Assembly: GCA_963712715.1 (NCBI GenBank)
Contig: CAVQJI010000041.1
Coordinates: 13,409-77,408, forward strand
DNA length: 64,000 bases
From: JAFEDN01 sp963712715
GTDB taxonomy: Bacteria; Pseudomonadota; Gammaproteobacteria; Coxiellales; Coxiellaceae
Direction of reading: 5' to 3'
A program made the translations under genes and the position numbers. The notes beneath the pieces are model-generated. The model did no database searches. It saw only the letters and a list, made by a program, of their open reading frames with translations, and was not told the DNA's origin. Below, one piece after another: positions 8,687 through 16,454 of this stretch (position 1 is the stretch's first letter; every line of letters begins with the position of its first letter).

Positions 8687-9415
8687 TTGACACCCAGGAT
8701 TTATTACCCGCATCCATTAAAAACCGATGTATTCATTACCTTGGATGAATCTGCCAGTCGCCATCTATTGACGGTGTTACGATTGCAAATCGGTGAACCG
8801 TTGCAGATATTTAATGGTGAAGGCGGTGCTTATTCAGCCAAATTACACGCCGTTTCGAAAAAACGGGCGGTCGTCGTCCTTGAATCATGGCTGGACATTG
8901 AACGCGAGTCGCCTCTGTCCATTCATTTGGGGCAGGCTATTTCTCGTGGTGAGCGCATGGATTTTACCGTGCAAAAGTCCGTGGAATTAGGTGTCACTGA
9001 AATTACTCCTTTATTTACCGAGCGTTGTGGCGTGCAGCTCACTGCCGAACGTGCGCTTAACCGTGTCCAGCATTGGCGCAATGTTGCGATCAGCGCCAGT
9101 GAACAATGCGGCCGTTGCCGGGCGCCACTCGTAAATAAACCGCAATCGCTCACTGATTTCCTCAACCAGCCTTCAGAACTTGCTTTTATCTGCAGTCCAA
9201 TCGACAGTACGGGAAATTTACCGGATCTGCCGTCGACAGTAGCCCGCATTACTTTATTAATTGGCCCGGAAGGTGGATTTTCACCGCAGGAAATGCAGCA
9301 AGCCCGGAAGGTGGGTTTTCACGCCCTGTCATTAGGACCCCGAATTTTGCGCACGGAAACCGCCGCCGTGGTGGCCATGAGCCTTCTGCAATCCCGCTGG
9401 GGTGATTTACGCTAA
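8687..9415 (+). CDS. rsmE: 16S rRNA (uracil(1498)-N3)-methyltransferase
   Basis: Methylates U1498 of 16S rRNA in assembled 30S subunits using S-adenosylmethionine. The SPOUT-fold signatures are visible: RIYYPHPL at the N-terminus, QAISRGERMDFTVQKSVELG, the ERCGVQL segment and the knot motif LIGPEGGFSPQE followed by LGPRILRTETAA. I chose the TTG at 8687 (protein begins LTPRIYYPHPL, 242 residues, as in E. coli) because it gives the family's normal N-terminus and has AGGGGG nine bases upstream. The in-frame ATG at 8639 would add 16 residues encoded by a dispersed repeat. Intact and single. Confidence 0.93.
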   Translation: MTPRIYYPHPLKTDVFITLDESASRHLLTVLRLQIGEPLQIFNGEGGAYSAKLHAVSKKRAVVVLESWLDIERESPLSIHLGQAISRGERMDFTVQKSVELGVTEITPLFTERCGVQLTAERALNRVQHWRNVAISASEQCGRCRAPLVNKPQSLTDFLNQPSELAFICSPIDSTGNLPDLPSTVARITLLIGPEGGFSPQEMQQARKVGFHALSLGPRILRTETAAVVAMSLLQSRWGDLR

Positions 9416-9432
9416 CACATGAACATAAGCTA

Positions 9433-9462
9433 TTGATTTATATTAATAACAGTAAATATACT
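9433..9462 (+). promoter_or_regulatory. Probable sigma70 promoter for the DUF1328 gene
   Basis: TTGATT (9433-9438), an 18-base spacer and TATACT (9457-9462), 45 bases before the ATG at 9507, in an otherwise AT-rich leader. The ribosome-binding site GAAGGAGG lies at 9494-9501. Confidence 0.45.
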
Positions 9463-9506
9463 ATACTTATAGTAGGTGAATGAAGCTAAAATAGAAGGAG
9501 GCGTAT

Positions 9507-9689
9507 ATGCTAGGTTTAATAGTGATATTCCTTATAATTGCTTTAATCGCCGCTGCCTTTGGATTCGGCGGGATTGCCGGAGTAGCGATGGGTTTTGCAC
9601 AGGTGCTGTTTTTTATATTTATCGTTTTGTTCCTGATCGCACTCATTTTCGCTATTGTTCGTGGAGACCGGAGATGGTGGTGGTGGTAA
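9507..9689 (+). CDS. DUF1328 small membrane protein
   Basis: 60 residues made of two hydrophobic segments (about 3-20 and 29-52) separated by the conserved AAAFGFGGIAGVAMGFAQ stretch, which is the signature of the DUF1328/YtjA family; it ends in a short basic-aromatic tail RGDRRWWWW. The function is unknown in the family; it sits in the inner membrane. It has a very good ribosome-binding site (GAAGGAGG), its own candidate promoter and a strong terminator, so it is a monocistronic, probably well-expressed gene. Confidence 0.88.
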   Translation: MLGLIVIFLIIALIAAAFGFGGIAGVAMGFAQVLFFIFIVLFLIALIFAIVRGDRRWWWW

Positions 9690-9700
9690 ATTTGACATAA

Positions 9701-9727
9701 AAAAGGTGCAGTAATCTGCACCTTTTT
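9701..9727 (+). terminator. Intrinsic terminator after the DUF1328 gene
   Basis: Perfect 11-bp stem AAAAGGTGCAG / CTGCACCTTTT with a 4-base loop TAAT, followed by a T tract. It separates the DUF1328 gene from tdk. Confidence 0.9.
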
Positions 9728-9745
9728 TATGTCCGTTTTCTACAG

Positions 9746-9774
9746 TTGTACGGCTCAACCGATTCAGGTATAAT
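9746..9774 (+). promoter_or_regulatory. Candidate promoter of tdk
   Basis: A perfect -10 TATAAT at 9769-9774 with a weak -35 TTGTAC 17 bases upstream (9746-9751). Transcription would begin only a few bases before the ATG at 9786, giving a very short or leaderless 5' end. Confidence 0.45.
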
Positions 9775-9785
9775 ATGTCCATATT

Positions 9786-10385
9786 ATGGCCAAACTGCAT
9801 TTTTATTACTCAGCGATGAATGCCGGCAAAAGCACGGTATTACTGCAATCGAGTCATAATTACAACGAAAGAGGGATGGATACCTTACTGTTTGTCCCCA
9901 GTATTGACGACCGTTACGGAGTTGGCAAAATCACCACCCGCCTGGGTCTTCAGGCCGACGCCATCGCCATTGAATATTACGAAAATATTTTTACCCACAC
10001 CCGGCAAGCCCTCGACAGAAACCCCAATATCAAGTGTGTCCTGGTCGATGAAGCTCATTTTTTATGTAAAAGTCAGGTGGTTCAGCTGGCTCAGATCACG
10101 GACGATTTAAGCATTCCCGTGCTGGCTTACGGCTTACGTACGGATTTCCGGGCCGAACCCTTTGAAGGCAGTCTTTACCTGCTGGCATTAGCGGATGTGC
10201 TCATTGAGATCAAGACCATCTGTCACTGCGGCCGTAAGGCTACCATGAACATGCGGATTGACGAATTCGGCCAGGCTGTACGCGAAGGTCAGCAAATAGA
10301 AATTGGTGGAAATGAGCGCTATATCGCCACCTGCCGCAAGCACTTTCACCTCGGACAAAGCGCCAAAGTGGAGATCCCGGTATGA
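9786..10385 (+). CDS. tdk: Thymidine kinase
   Basis: Phosphorylates thymidine with ATP (pyrimidine salvage). It is the type II enzyme: P-loop SAMNAGKS near residues 9-16, CVLVDEAHFLCKSQV, the lasso region, and a zinc-binding set with CHCGRKATMNMR plus a further Cys in ATCRKHF. The 199 residues match the family. The ATG at 9786 is only 12 bases after a TATAAT box and lacks a clear ribosome-binding site. It overlaps the MFS gene by 4 bp (ATGA), so the two are translationally coupled. With folA also present in the window, dTMP supply has both salvage and folate-dependent support. Confidence 0.95.
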   Translation: MAKLHFYYSAMNAGKSTVLLQSSHNYNERGMDTLLFVPSIDDRYGVGKITTRLGLQADAIAIEYYENIFTHTRQALDRNPNIKCVLVDEAHFLCKSQVVQLAQITDDLSIPVLAYGLRTDFRAEPFEGSLYLLALADVLIEIKTICHCGRKATMNMRIDEFGQAVREGQQIEIGGNERYIATCRKHFHLGQSAKVEIPV

Positions 10386-11779
10386 AACAGAATACGCCAT
10401 GGCTTCCCTGGCTGGTAATATTATCTGCCGCCCTGTTTTTTTTCTATGAGTTTATGCAGATGAATCTGATGAGCGGCATCAGCGATGCGGTGATGGCCGA
10501 TTTACAAATCACCGCAACCCAATTTGGCTGGTTATCCTCGGCATATTTTTTAGCGAACGTGCTGTTTTTACTGGTGGCTGGAATTTTGCTGGACCGCTTC
10601 TCCACCCGGCGAATTGTGCTAAGTTCACTTATAGTGTGTATCGCCGGTATTATTTCATTTGCCTCTGCGGATGGTTTGGTCACCGCCATGATCGCACGGT
10701 TTTTATCGGGGATTGGCAGCGCATTTTGTTTTCTCAGCGTCATCCGGTTAGCGTCGCGATGGTTTCCGCCGCAAAAAATGGCTTTTGTAACCGGTTGCAT
10801 CGTTACCATGGCGATGGCCGGTGCATTGGTGGCGCAAACGCCACTGACGCTTTTGTTACAGCACTTTACCTGGCGACCTGCGCTGCTGATCAATGCCGGG
10901 ATTGGGATAGTGATTTTTTTGGCGATTGCCAGTGTGGTAAAAGATTTCCCCGCAGGCCATTCTGTCGCGACTCAACAGGAACGTTTGCACCTACGTGAGT
11001 TAGGCTATCTGCGCAGTATGCGTCTGGCGTTTTTTCGCGGTCAGAACTGGTTGGCGGGTGGGTACGTCTGTCTGATGAATCTTATTGTCGTTCTGCTCGG
11101 GGGCACTTGGGGTAAACTTTATCTCATGAATGCCCAGCGATTGTCAGCCCTGAATGCGTCGTATGTGACCTCTTTATTATTTATCGGCGCGGTGATCGGC
11201 GGTCCGTTAGCCGGCTGGATCTCTGACCGTCTGCGTCTGAGGCGTTTACCGATGATGGCGGGGGCTTTTATCTGCCTGGCTTTAGTTTCGACATTAATGT
11301 TGTATCCCTTGGGTTTTACCGGTTTACTATTATTATTTTTGGCGATGGGCATCGCCACCAGTACTCAGGTGATTGGTTATCCTTATGCCGCGGAAAATAG
11401 CCCGCGCTTAATCACGGCAATGTCGGTCAGCGTTGTCAATATTACCACGCAAGCGGGTTTATTTTTTGCAGAACCGCTATTTGGGTATTTAATGGATCTC
11501 AATCATTCTGGCGGCGCCGCTTACACCGCTGCGGATTTTCACTGGGCCTTGCTGTTATTTCCACTGAGTTTTGTTGTGGCGATTGGAATGGTGCTTAAAC
11601 TGCGGGAAACTAACTGCCAGCGGCTCCCGCTGTACTCAGCGGGAGCCGCTTCCTGTTTTGATCCTGCGCTCGGCGGAGCCGATGCTCGGAATGAAGGGGG
11701 AGCGCTTCGCGCTGCTCCCCCTTGCGATCCCCCATGGCGTAAGGTATTTTCTGCGAAAAATATTTATATTGAAAAATAA
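10382..11779 (+). CDS. MFS transporter with repeat-encoded C-terminal tail
   Basis: Major facilitator superfamily permease of the inner membrane with 12 predicted hydrophobic segments. The A-motif-like loop GILLDRFSTRRIVL lies between segments 2 and 3 and a second one (GWISDRLRLRRLP) in the C-terminal half. The substrate cannot be told from the sequence. The transporter proper ends near residue 411 (LKLRETN). The last ~54 residues are read through a dispersed terminal-inverted-repeat element beginning at 11616 and are compositionally alien (Ala/Gly/Pro-rich loop, then VFSAKNIYIEK). The original stop was therefore lost when the repeat inserted. It overlaps tdk by 4 bp. Confidence 0.85.
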   Translation: MKQNTPWLPWLVILSAALFFFYEFMQMNLMSGISDAVMADLQITATQFGWLSSAYFLANVLFLLVAGILLDRFSTRRIVLSSLIVCIAGIISFASADGLVTAMIARFLSGIGSAFCFLSVIRLASRWFPPQKMAFVTGCIVTMAMAGALVAQTPLTLLLQHFTWRPALLINAGIGIVIFLAIASVVKDFPAGHSVATQQERLHLRELGYLRSMRLAFFRGQNWLAGGYVCLMNLIVVLLGGTWGKLYLMNAQRLSALNASYVTSLLFIGAVIGGPLAGWISDRLRLRRLPMMAGAFICLALVSTLMLYPLGFTGLLLLFLAMGIATSTQVIGYPYAAENSPRLITAMSVSVVNITTQAGLFFAEPLFGYLMDLNHSGGAAYTAADFHWALLLFPLSFVVAIGMVLKLRETNCQRLPLYSAGAASCFDPALGGADARNEGGALRAAPPCDPPWRKVFSAKNIYIEK

Positions 11780-11836
11780 TTAGTTCAATATTTCATGCGG
11801 ATATGGCTGATTTTTCCTTTAGCGGGAATTGCTGGC
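11616..11836 (+). repeat. Dispersed 'CAATTCCCGCT' TIR repeat, copy A
   Basis: About 221 bp with 16-bp terminal inverted repeats: GCCAGCGGCTCCCGCT (11616-11631) and AGCGGGAATTGCTGGC (11821-11836), two mismatches. The interior contains a GC-rich hairpin (AGGGGGAGCGCTTCGCGCTG.. with CTCCCCCTTGCGATCCCCC) and an AT-rich half. It lies between two convergent genes and encodes the C-terminus and stop of both. Related copies: 19796-20012, 20020-20153, 21839-21975, 31530-31700, 48270-48475. Confidence 0.9.
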
Positions 11837-13011
11837 TGGGGACTTTCAAAAATACTACAACGTAGCAAATACGACCCCTGCAGATTTTGAAAATTTGTAA
11901 ATAAAATATTTAGAAGCTTCACCGGCAGTTCGGCGATAAAACTGCCGAGCTCTGTCAATTGGGAATTTTTGTCCATGGAAAAATAGGGGCCATCAGGATT
12001 TTTCATAAATGACAGTGTTCGGTTAAAATCTCTAAAGAAAGCATTTGTTTTACCCGTTAAAGATCGATAATTACGCACAGATCTTTCGATGATAAGATCG
12101 CCCTTTATATAGCCATAAAAATAAACGGAATTTTTGGGGTAATTGGGTCCCGGTTCCAGGTGATAGCCTTCTTTACGTAATATCCCCTGAGTAACGGCGC
12201 GATGAAGACCCTGCTCGCCACCGATGTCAGAGAGATTGGAGTAATATAGTTTGGGTTCATAGTGTTTTACCGCCGATAAAGATTTTTGCAACGTTGATTT
12301 TTCCAGGGGCGTTAATTTAATTTTTTTTCTTTTGTCCCATAGTTGTTGAATATATTTAATCCTGTTAAGGCCTTCGTCAATAGAATCTTTTGTGTATTTC
12401 TTTAATTCACGATCAATTTTCCCATCTTTTTTCAAAAATGGGAAACTCATCTCCCGATTATTTTGGGTTGAAATCCCGCATCTTTTATTGCTGGCAGCGA
12501 CTAAGTGCGAAATGAGTTCATTCTGCAACGCACTTTTGTAATACGCTACCGATGCGTCGGGATGGTAGACAACGCCCAGTTCACCCTTTAAAACACTATA
12601 TAATCCTGTTGAACTCATCGAGTGGGCGGCTTGCCAGGGTATCAATGCAATCGACAAACGCTGTGCCTTTAAATCTGCAATGAGTTGGCCTTTGGGCAAC
12701 CAGGTGACATCGGTCAGCAAATCCGACAGAGCCTGCTCACACATTTTTTGTGCCTGCATAAGCTCTGATTTAGGAGTGGCGGCATAAAGTCGTCCATCTA
12801 TTTGGATATTTTGAGAATGGATCTGTTCATGGATGAGTGGGTTAAGTCTGATTTCACCCGTCTGTGAAGCAAAAAAATCAGGAATTAATGGCGGAAGAAA
12901 CAATGTTGACTGGGCCTGAACCTGTTTTTTTTGTAGTATTTCGGATACAACGACAAGGAAAAATAACAGCGAAAAAATTTTTCTGATTCCTGGCTGCGGA
13001 TATAAACGCAT
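11785..13011 (-). CDS. Exported hypothetical protein with repeat-encoded C-terminus
   Basis: 408 residues, no family recognised. The N-terminus (basic MRLYPQPGIRK, hydrophobic IFSLLFFLVVVSEIL, then VQAQS) looks like a Sec signal peptide, so the protein is probably periplasmic or secreted. The middle is mixed alpha/beta with no obvious catalytic motif; EIRLNPLIHEQIHSQ and KHYEPKLYYSNLSD are the most distinctive segments. The last ~17 residues (PAIPAKGKISHIRMKY and stop) are encoded by repeat copy A, so the natural C-terminus was replaced. It converges with the MFS gene. A host-interaction role is possible but has no direct support. Confidence 0.7.
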   Translation of the reverse strand: MRLYPQPGIRKIFSLLFFLVVVSEILQKKQVQAQSTLFLPPLIPDFFASQTGEIRLNPLIHEQIHSQNIQIDGRLYAATPKSELMQAQKMCEQALSDLLTDVTWLPKGQLIADLKAQRLSIALIPWQAAHSMSSTGLYSVLKGELGVVYHPDASVAYYKSALQNELISHLVAASNKRCGISTQNNREMSFPFLKKDGKIDRELKKYTKDSIDEGLNRIKYIQQLWDKRKKIKLTPLEKSTLQKSLSAVKHYEPKLYYSNLSDIGGEQGLHRAVTQGILRKEGYHLEPGPNYPKNSVYFYGYIKGDLIIERSVRNYRSLTGKTNAFFRDFNRTLSFMKNPDGPYFSMDKNSQLTELGSFIAELPVKLLNILFTNFQNLQGSYLLRCSIFESPQPAIPAKGKISHIRMKY

Positions 13012-13034
13012 GATGACTCCACTAGAAATTTAAA

Positions 13035-13096
13035 CCTAAATCCTCAAGATTCAGTGCAATAGGTCTTCGCAGTAGGAGGCAACTGCAGAATTTAGG
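13035..13096. repeat. CTGCAG-arm repeat, copy 2
   Basis: CCTAAAT at 13035 and CAACTGCAGAATTTAGG ending at 13096 frame a degenerate copy of the element at 7483-7560 (shared core GCAGTAGGAGGCAACTGCAG). Its right end overlaps the last codons and supplies the TAA stop of the cystathionine gamma-lyase-type gene. Confidence 0.6.
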
Positions 13097-14252
13097 TTAA
13101 AGCCTGTTGCAAATCTTCCTGCAGATCTTCGACAGCTTCAATGCCCACCGACAAACGAATCAGCCCATCGCTGATGCCCAGTTGTTCGCGGGTTTTTTGA
13201 GGAATGGAAGCATGGGTCATAATGGCGGGGTGTTCGATTAAACTCTCCACGCCGCCCAAACTTTCCGCCAGAGTAAAAAGACGGCAGCGCGATAACATTT
13301 TTTTGGTTTCCTCCAGAGAACACTTGAGAACGGGACTGATCATACCGCCGAATAGCGCCATTTGCCGTTTCGCCAGTTCGTGTTGCGGATGAGAGGGCAG
13401 GCCGGGATAATAAACGCGTTCCACACGCGGATGTTTCTCCAGCCATTGCGCCAATACGAGTGCACTTTGATGATGCCGTTCCATTCTGAGCGCGAGTGTT
13501 TTAAGGCCGCGCAACGCTAAAAAACTGTCAAAAGGCCCTGCGATGGCGCCAACGGCATTTTGCAGATAACCTAATTGTTTGATCAGCTCGGGATTATCGC
13601 CGACGACAGCGACACCATTAACCACATCCGAATGGCCGTTGAGATATTTAGTTGCGGAGTGAACCACGATATCAAAACCCAGCTCCAGCGGCCTTTGACT
13701 CATGGGGGTTGCAAAAGTATTGTCCGCGCACGAGATTAACTGATGCTGTTTGGCCAGACGGGCGATAGCCTCTAAATCCACAATTTTGAGTAAAGGATTG
13801 CTGGGTGATTCCACCCAAATCATTCGGGTATTGGGGCGAATAGCGTTGCTGACGGCTTGTAAATCCGTCATATCGACAAAGGAAAAATTCAGACCCGCGG
13901 AACGCTGGCGCACATTGGCGAACAAACGGTACGAGCCGCCATAAACATCGTCCATGACCACCATATGATCGCCGGGATTCAACAATTCCAGCACGGTGGC
14001 GATCGCCGCCATGCCCGAAGCGAAGGCGAAACCGCGTTGTCCTGATTCCAGATCGGCAACGCAGCGCTCATAAGCAAATCTCGTTGGATTTTGAGTGCGT
14101 GAATACTCAAAACCCTGATGTTCCCCGGGCGCACTCTGGGCATAAGTGGACGTGGCATAGATCGGCATCATCACCGCCCCGGTGGAAGGGTCGGGGTGCT
14201 GGCCACCGTGGATGACTCGGGTCGCTAATTGCGCTTTGCCGGATTGGCTCAT
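13092..14252 (-). CDS. Cystathionine gamma-lyase / gamma-synthase family PLP enzyme
   Basis: Cys/Met-metabolism PLP-dependent enzyme, 386 residues, the family's normal length. Visible are the YSRTQNPTRFAYERCVADLE substrate-binding segment near residue 50, FASGMAAI (about 78-85), the cofactor-contacting CADNTFATP (about 175-183) and the PLP lysine in SATKYLNGHSD (K202). Sequence alone does not fully separate gamma-lyase from gamma-synthase. The 4-bp overlap with a cystathionine beta-synthase-like gene upstream favours gamma-lyase, making cysteine from cystathionine (reverse transsulfuration). The stop lies inside a short dispersed repeat. Confidence 0.88.
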   Translation of the reverse strand: MSQSGKAQLATRVIHGGQHPDPSTGAVMMPIYATSTYAQSAPGEHQGFEYSRTQNPTRFAYERCVADLESGQRGFAFASGMAAIATVLELLNPGDHMVVMDDVYGGSYRLFANVRQRSAGLNFSFVDMTDLQAVSNAIRPNTRMIWVESPSNPLLKIVDLEAIARLAKQHQLISCADNTFATPMSQRPLELGFDIVVHSATKYLNGHSDVVNGVAVVGDNPELIKQLGYLQNAVGAIAGPFDSFLALRGLKTLALRMERHHQSALVLAQWLEKHPRVERVYYPGLPSHPQHELAKRQMALFGGMISPVLKCSLEETKKMLSRCRLFTLAESLGGVESLIEHPAIMTHASIPQKTREQLGISDGLIRLSVGIEAVEDLQEDLQQALT

Positions 14253-15199
14253 AAAAAGCCTCTTTCCCGCATCCAGCCATCGTCGACGAATTTGGACAAA
14301 TAGTTGCGAATTGAGTCGGGTAATATCACCAGGCAGCGTTGCCCGGTGGTGAGGGTTTTAGCCGTCTGCAAAGCCGCCCACACCGCGCTGCCGGACGAAC
14401 CTCCCACCAGTAAACCTTCTTCCCTGATCAGGCGGCGCGCTGTCAGGAAGGAATCGCGGTCATTGATTTTGATGTAACGGTCTACCAGAGTGTTGTCCAG
14501 AACGGCGGGGATAAAATCATAGCCAATGCCTTCGACCAGATAAGGTTTGACTTCAACGCCGCCGCCCAATATGGATCCATAAGGATCAACACCAATAATC
14601 TGCACACGGGGATTGTTTTCTTTTAGCCGTTTGGCGATTCCGGTAATCGTGCCACCAGTGCCGGCGCTGATCACGACCATGTCCAGGTCGGAACCCATGT
14701 CGTCCAGAATTTCCTGGGCGGTGCCGTAATAATGCGCGGCGGGATTATTCGGATTGCCGTACTGGTCTAAAATGTGCGACCGCGGTGTTTCGCGTTGTAA
14801 TTTTTTGGCAAGAGAAATATGACTTTCTGGAGAATCCCAGGCGGCTTCCGAAGGTGTGCGATAAATTTTTGCGCCAAGGGCTTCCAGCACCACCTGTTTT
14901 TCCCGGCTCATCTTTTCCGGCATGGTAATAATAACATGATAGCCTTTAACGGCCCCCGCCAGCGCGATACCAATCCCAGTGTTACCGGAGGATGGCTCAA
15001 TCAGGGTATCACCCGGTCTGATTTGGCCGGCCTTTTCGGCCTGTTCAACCATATAATACCCGATGCGGTCTTTTACCGACCCTCCGGGATTCATAAACTC
15101 GCACTTGACGTATAATTCACATGGCAAATCCGCGCCAACGCGGTTTAACTTCACTATAGGTGTTTTACCAATGGTCTGTAAAATATTATCGAAAACCAC
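14249..15199 (-). CDS. Cystathionine beta-synthase / cysteine synthase family PLP enzyme
   Basis: Fold-type II PLP enzyme, 316 residues. The PLP lysine is in NPGGSVKDRIG (K43), the substrate loop in EPSSGNTGIG and the phosphate-binding loop in SAGTGGTITG. The EKMSREKQVVLEALGAKI and SEAAWDSPESHI segments are typical of the bacterial cystathionine beta-synthase branch (CBS without a regulatory domain) rather than CysK/CysM. It is the first gene of a two-gene operon with the gamma-lyase-type enzyme; together they would convert homocysteine and serine to cysteine. The ATG at 15199 begins MVFDNILQTIGKTP. The gene is intact. Confidence 0.88.
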   Translation of the reverse strand: MVFDNILQTIGKTPIVKLNRVGADLPCELYVKCEFMNPGGSVKDRIGYYMVEQAEKAGQIRPGDTLIEPSSGNTGIGIALAGAVKGYHVIITMPEKMSREKQVVLEALGAKIYRTPSEAAWDSPESHISLAKKLQRETPRSHILDQYGNPNNPAAHYYGTAQEILDDMGSDLDMVVISAGTGGTITGIAKRLKENNPRVQIIGVDPYGSILGGGVEVKPYLVEGIGYDFIPAVLDNTLVDRYIKINDRDSFLTARRLIREEGLLVGGSSGSAVWAALQTAKTLTTGQRCLVILPDSIRNYLSKFVDDGWMRERGFL

Positions 15200-15305
15200 A
15201 ATTTAGCCCTAATCTTTGCTACGGCGATTAGTAAACCATTCCCCGAGCGGAGCTGTCAATACGCTTAGGCGCTTAGGGAACTATTCAAAAAAATAAACTT
15301 TCGCC

Positions 15306-15334
15306 TTGACATATCTAAATTGAGATATATTATA
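15306..15334 (+). promoter_or_regulatory. Upstream operator/promoter of the higBA locus
   Basis: TTGACA at 15306-15311 overlaps an imperfect palindrome ATATCT..AGATAT (15311-15328), followed by AT-rich -10-like sequence. It duplicates the arrangement found 80 bp downstream and probably binds the same HigA dimer. Confidence 0.5.
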
Positions 15335-15385
15335 TTCTCATTGAATAAAGTTATAACTAATTGATTAGAATTAAACTTTAGTTTT

Positions 15386-15414
15386 TTGACATATCTCAAT
15401 TTGAGATTTATACT
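15386..15414 (+). promoter_or_regulatory. Promoter and operator of higBA
   Basis: A near-ideal sigma70 promoter: TTGACA (15386-15391), 17-base spacer, TATACT (15409-15414). The palindrome ATCTCAATTTGAGAT (15393-15407) fills the spacer, so a bound antitoxin would block RNA polymerase. This is the usual autoregulation of higBA-type loci (established for the family; inferred here). Confidence 0.75.
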
Positions 15415-15432
15415 TAAAATAGGGTAGATAGG

Positions 15433-15709
15433 ATGCATATTATAACTAAGAAACGGATAAGAGCTAAGAACTCTATCCGGAAGCTAAATCACCTGGAGGG
15501 TTGGTATAAAATTATGAAAAAAATATTTTCCCCAACTTCGATTCTAAGAAAACCTTTAATACAGTTGATAAGGTTGGGAAATTTCATGTATTTGATATCG
15601 GCGGTAATAAATTAAGATTAATAGCAGTCATACATCATAACCGGAAAAAGGTTTAATTAAAAAAATATTGTCGCATAAAGAATACGACGAAGACCAATGG
15701 AAAAAATAG
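15433..15709 (+). pseudogene. higB: HigB-type mRNA interferase toxin, frameshifted
   Basis: The pieces of a HigB toxin are visible in three frames. MHIITKKRIRAKNSIRK and WYKIMKK come from the ATG at 15433. Then NFDSKKTFNTVDKVGKFHVF plus DIGGNKLRLIAVIHHN follows one frame over from about 15522. Finally LSHKEYDEDQWKK ends at 15709 in the third frame. Two single-base losses, near 15512-15522 (A-rich tract) and near 15653-15660, explain it. The order matches full-length HigB, including the GNKLRLIA core and HKEYD end. The toxin is therefore dead as sequenced. It stands directly before an intact higA. Confidence 0.82.
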
Positions 15710-15718
15710 GAGAAAATT

Positions 15719-16126
15719 ATGAAAAACCATTCATTAGAAATAGCAATTAAACATTGGGTTTATATTAAACCGGTTGCCGCATTTCCAAAAAATGAGAAAG
15801 AATTTAATAAGCTGGTTTCTTACCTTGATAAGTTGTTAGATATAGTAGGTGATGATGAAAATCATCCCGCAATTGGTCTGGTTGACGTGATCGGTAATCT
15901 CATTGCATCTTATGAAGATCAAAACTATAAGGAAATCACAGGTAATAGTATCGATGCTTTAAAATATTTGATGGAAAGCCATAACTTGAAACAATCAGAT
16001 TTATCTAAAATTGTTAGTCAAGGAGTCTTATCAGAAATTCTTAATGGAAAGCGTTCACTTAGTTTAAGACATATTAAATTACTAGGTAAATATTTTAATG
16101 TTGATCCATCAACTTTCATAGATTGA
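15719..16126 (+). CDS. higA: HigA-type antitoxin with C-terminal HTH
   Basis: 135-residue antitoxin. The N-terminal ~80 residues are the HigA-type helical part (LVSYLDKLLDIVGDDENHP) and the C-terminal part is an Xre-type helix-turn-helix: LMESHNLKQSDLSKIVSQ then VLSEILNGKRSLSLRHIKLL. It neutralises HigB and represses its own promoter in characterised systems. The ATG at 15719 is preceded by AGGAGAAAATT, 9 bases after the end of the broken higB. The gene is intact while its toxin is not, so it now survives as an orphan regulator or by recent toxin loss. Confidence 0.88.
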   Translation: MKNHSLEIAIKHWVYIKPVAAFPKNEKEFNKLVSYLDKLLDIVGDDENHPAIGLVDVIGNLIASYEDQNYKEITGNSIDALKYLMESHNLKQSDLSKIVSQGVLSEILNGKRSLSLRHIKLLGKYFNVDPSTFID

Positions 16127-16205
16127 TTTTTTTACCGGGTATTGACGGTTCTCGATTTGTAGTAGCATACGCTTATTGATTCATTAGCAAACGAGGAAAA
16201 TCGCC

Positions 16206-16454
16206 ATGCAGGTCAAAGATATTAACCAGTGGGTGCAACAGATACTGGCGGCTTTGCCGCCGGGATTACAACAGTTACCGCAGAATTGTCAGCAGCATTT
16301 GCGGGACGCCATATCCAGTACGCTCAGTAAGTGCGATCTGGTGACGCGCGAGGAATTTGACGCGCAGACCGGAGTGCTATTAAAAACTCGCGCCAGACTG
16401 GAACAGCTTGAAAAACGGCTGCAGGAACTGGAAGGATCGCTGCCCGGCCAATGA
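16206..16454 (+). CDS. ubiK: Ubiquinone biosynthesis accessory factor UbiK
   Basis: 82-residue BMFP/YqiC family protein. The N-terminal half is amphipathic (MQVKDINQWVQQILAALPPG) and the C-terminal half is a coiled coil beginning with LVTREEFDAQTGVLLKTRAR and ending in heptads EQLEKRLQELE, the standard architecture. UbiK trimerises and helps the soluble Ubi metabolon at the membrane (established in E. coli). It overlaps the comM-like gene by 4 bp (ATGA). A GAGG ribosome-binding site stands 7 bases before the ATG. ubiB lies 3.7 kb away. Confidence 0.88.
   Translation: MQVKDINQWVQQILAALPPGLQQLPQNCQQHLRDAISSTLSKCDLVTREEFDAQTGVLLKTRARLEQLEKRLQELEGSLPGQ

Noticed and set aside
8457..8690. Open frame of 77 codons before rsmE
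   Set aside because: It ends in the translated dispersed repeat (RPLKKGSLGGF), has no ribosome-binding site and overlaps the rsmE start.
15200..15305. Riboswitch or attenuator ahead of the transsulfuration operon
   Set aside because: The 5' region of that minus-strand operon is short and I could not fold a SAM-type core; the palindromes there belong to the higBA promoter on the other strand.
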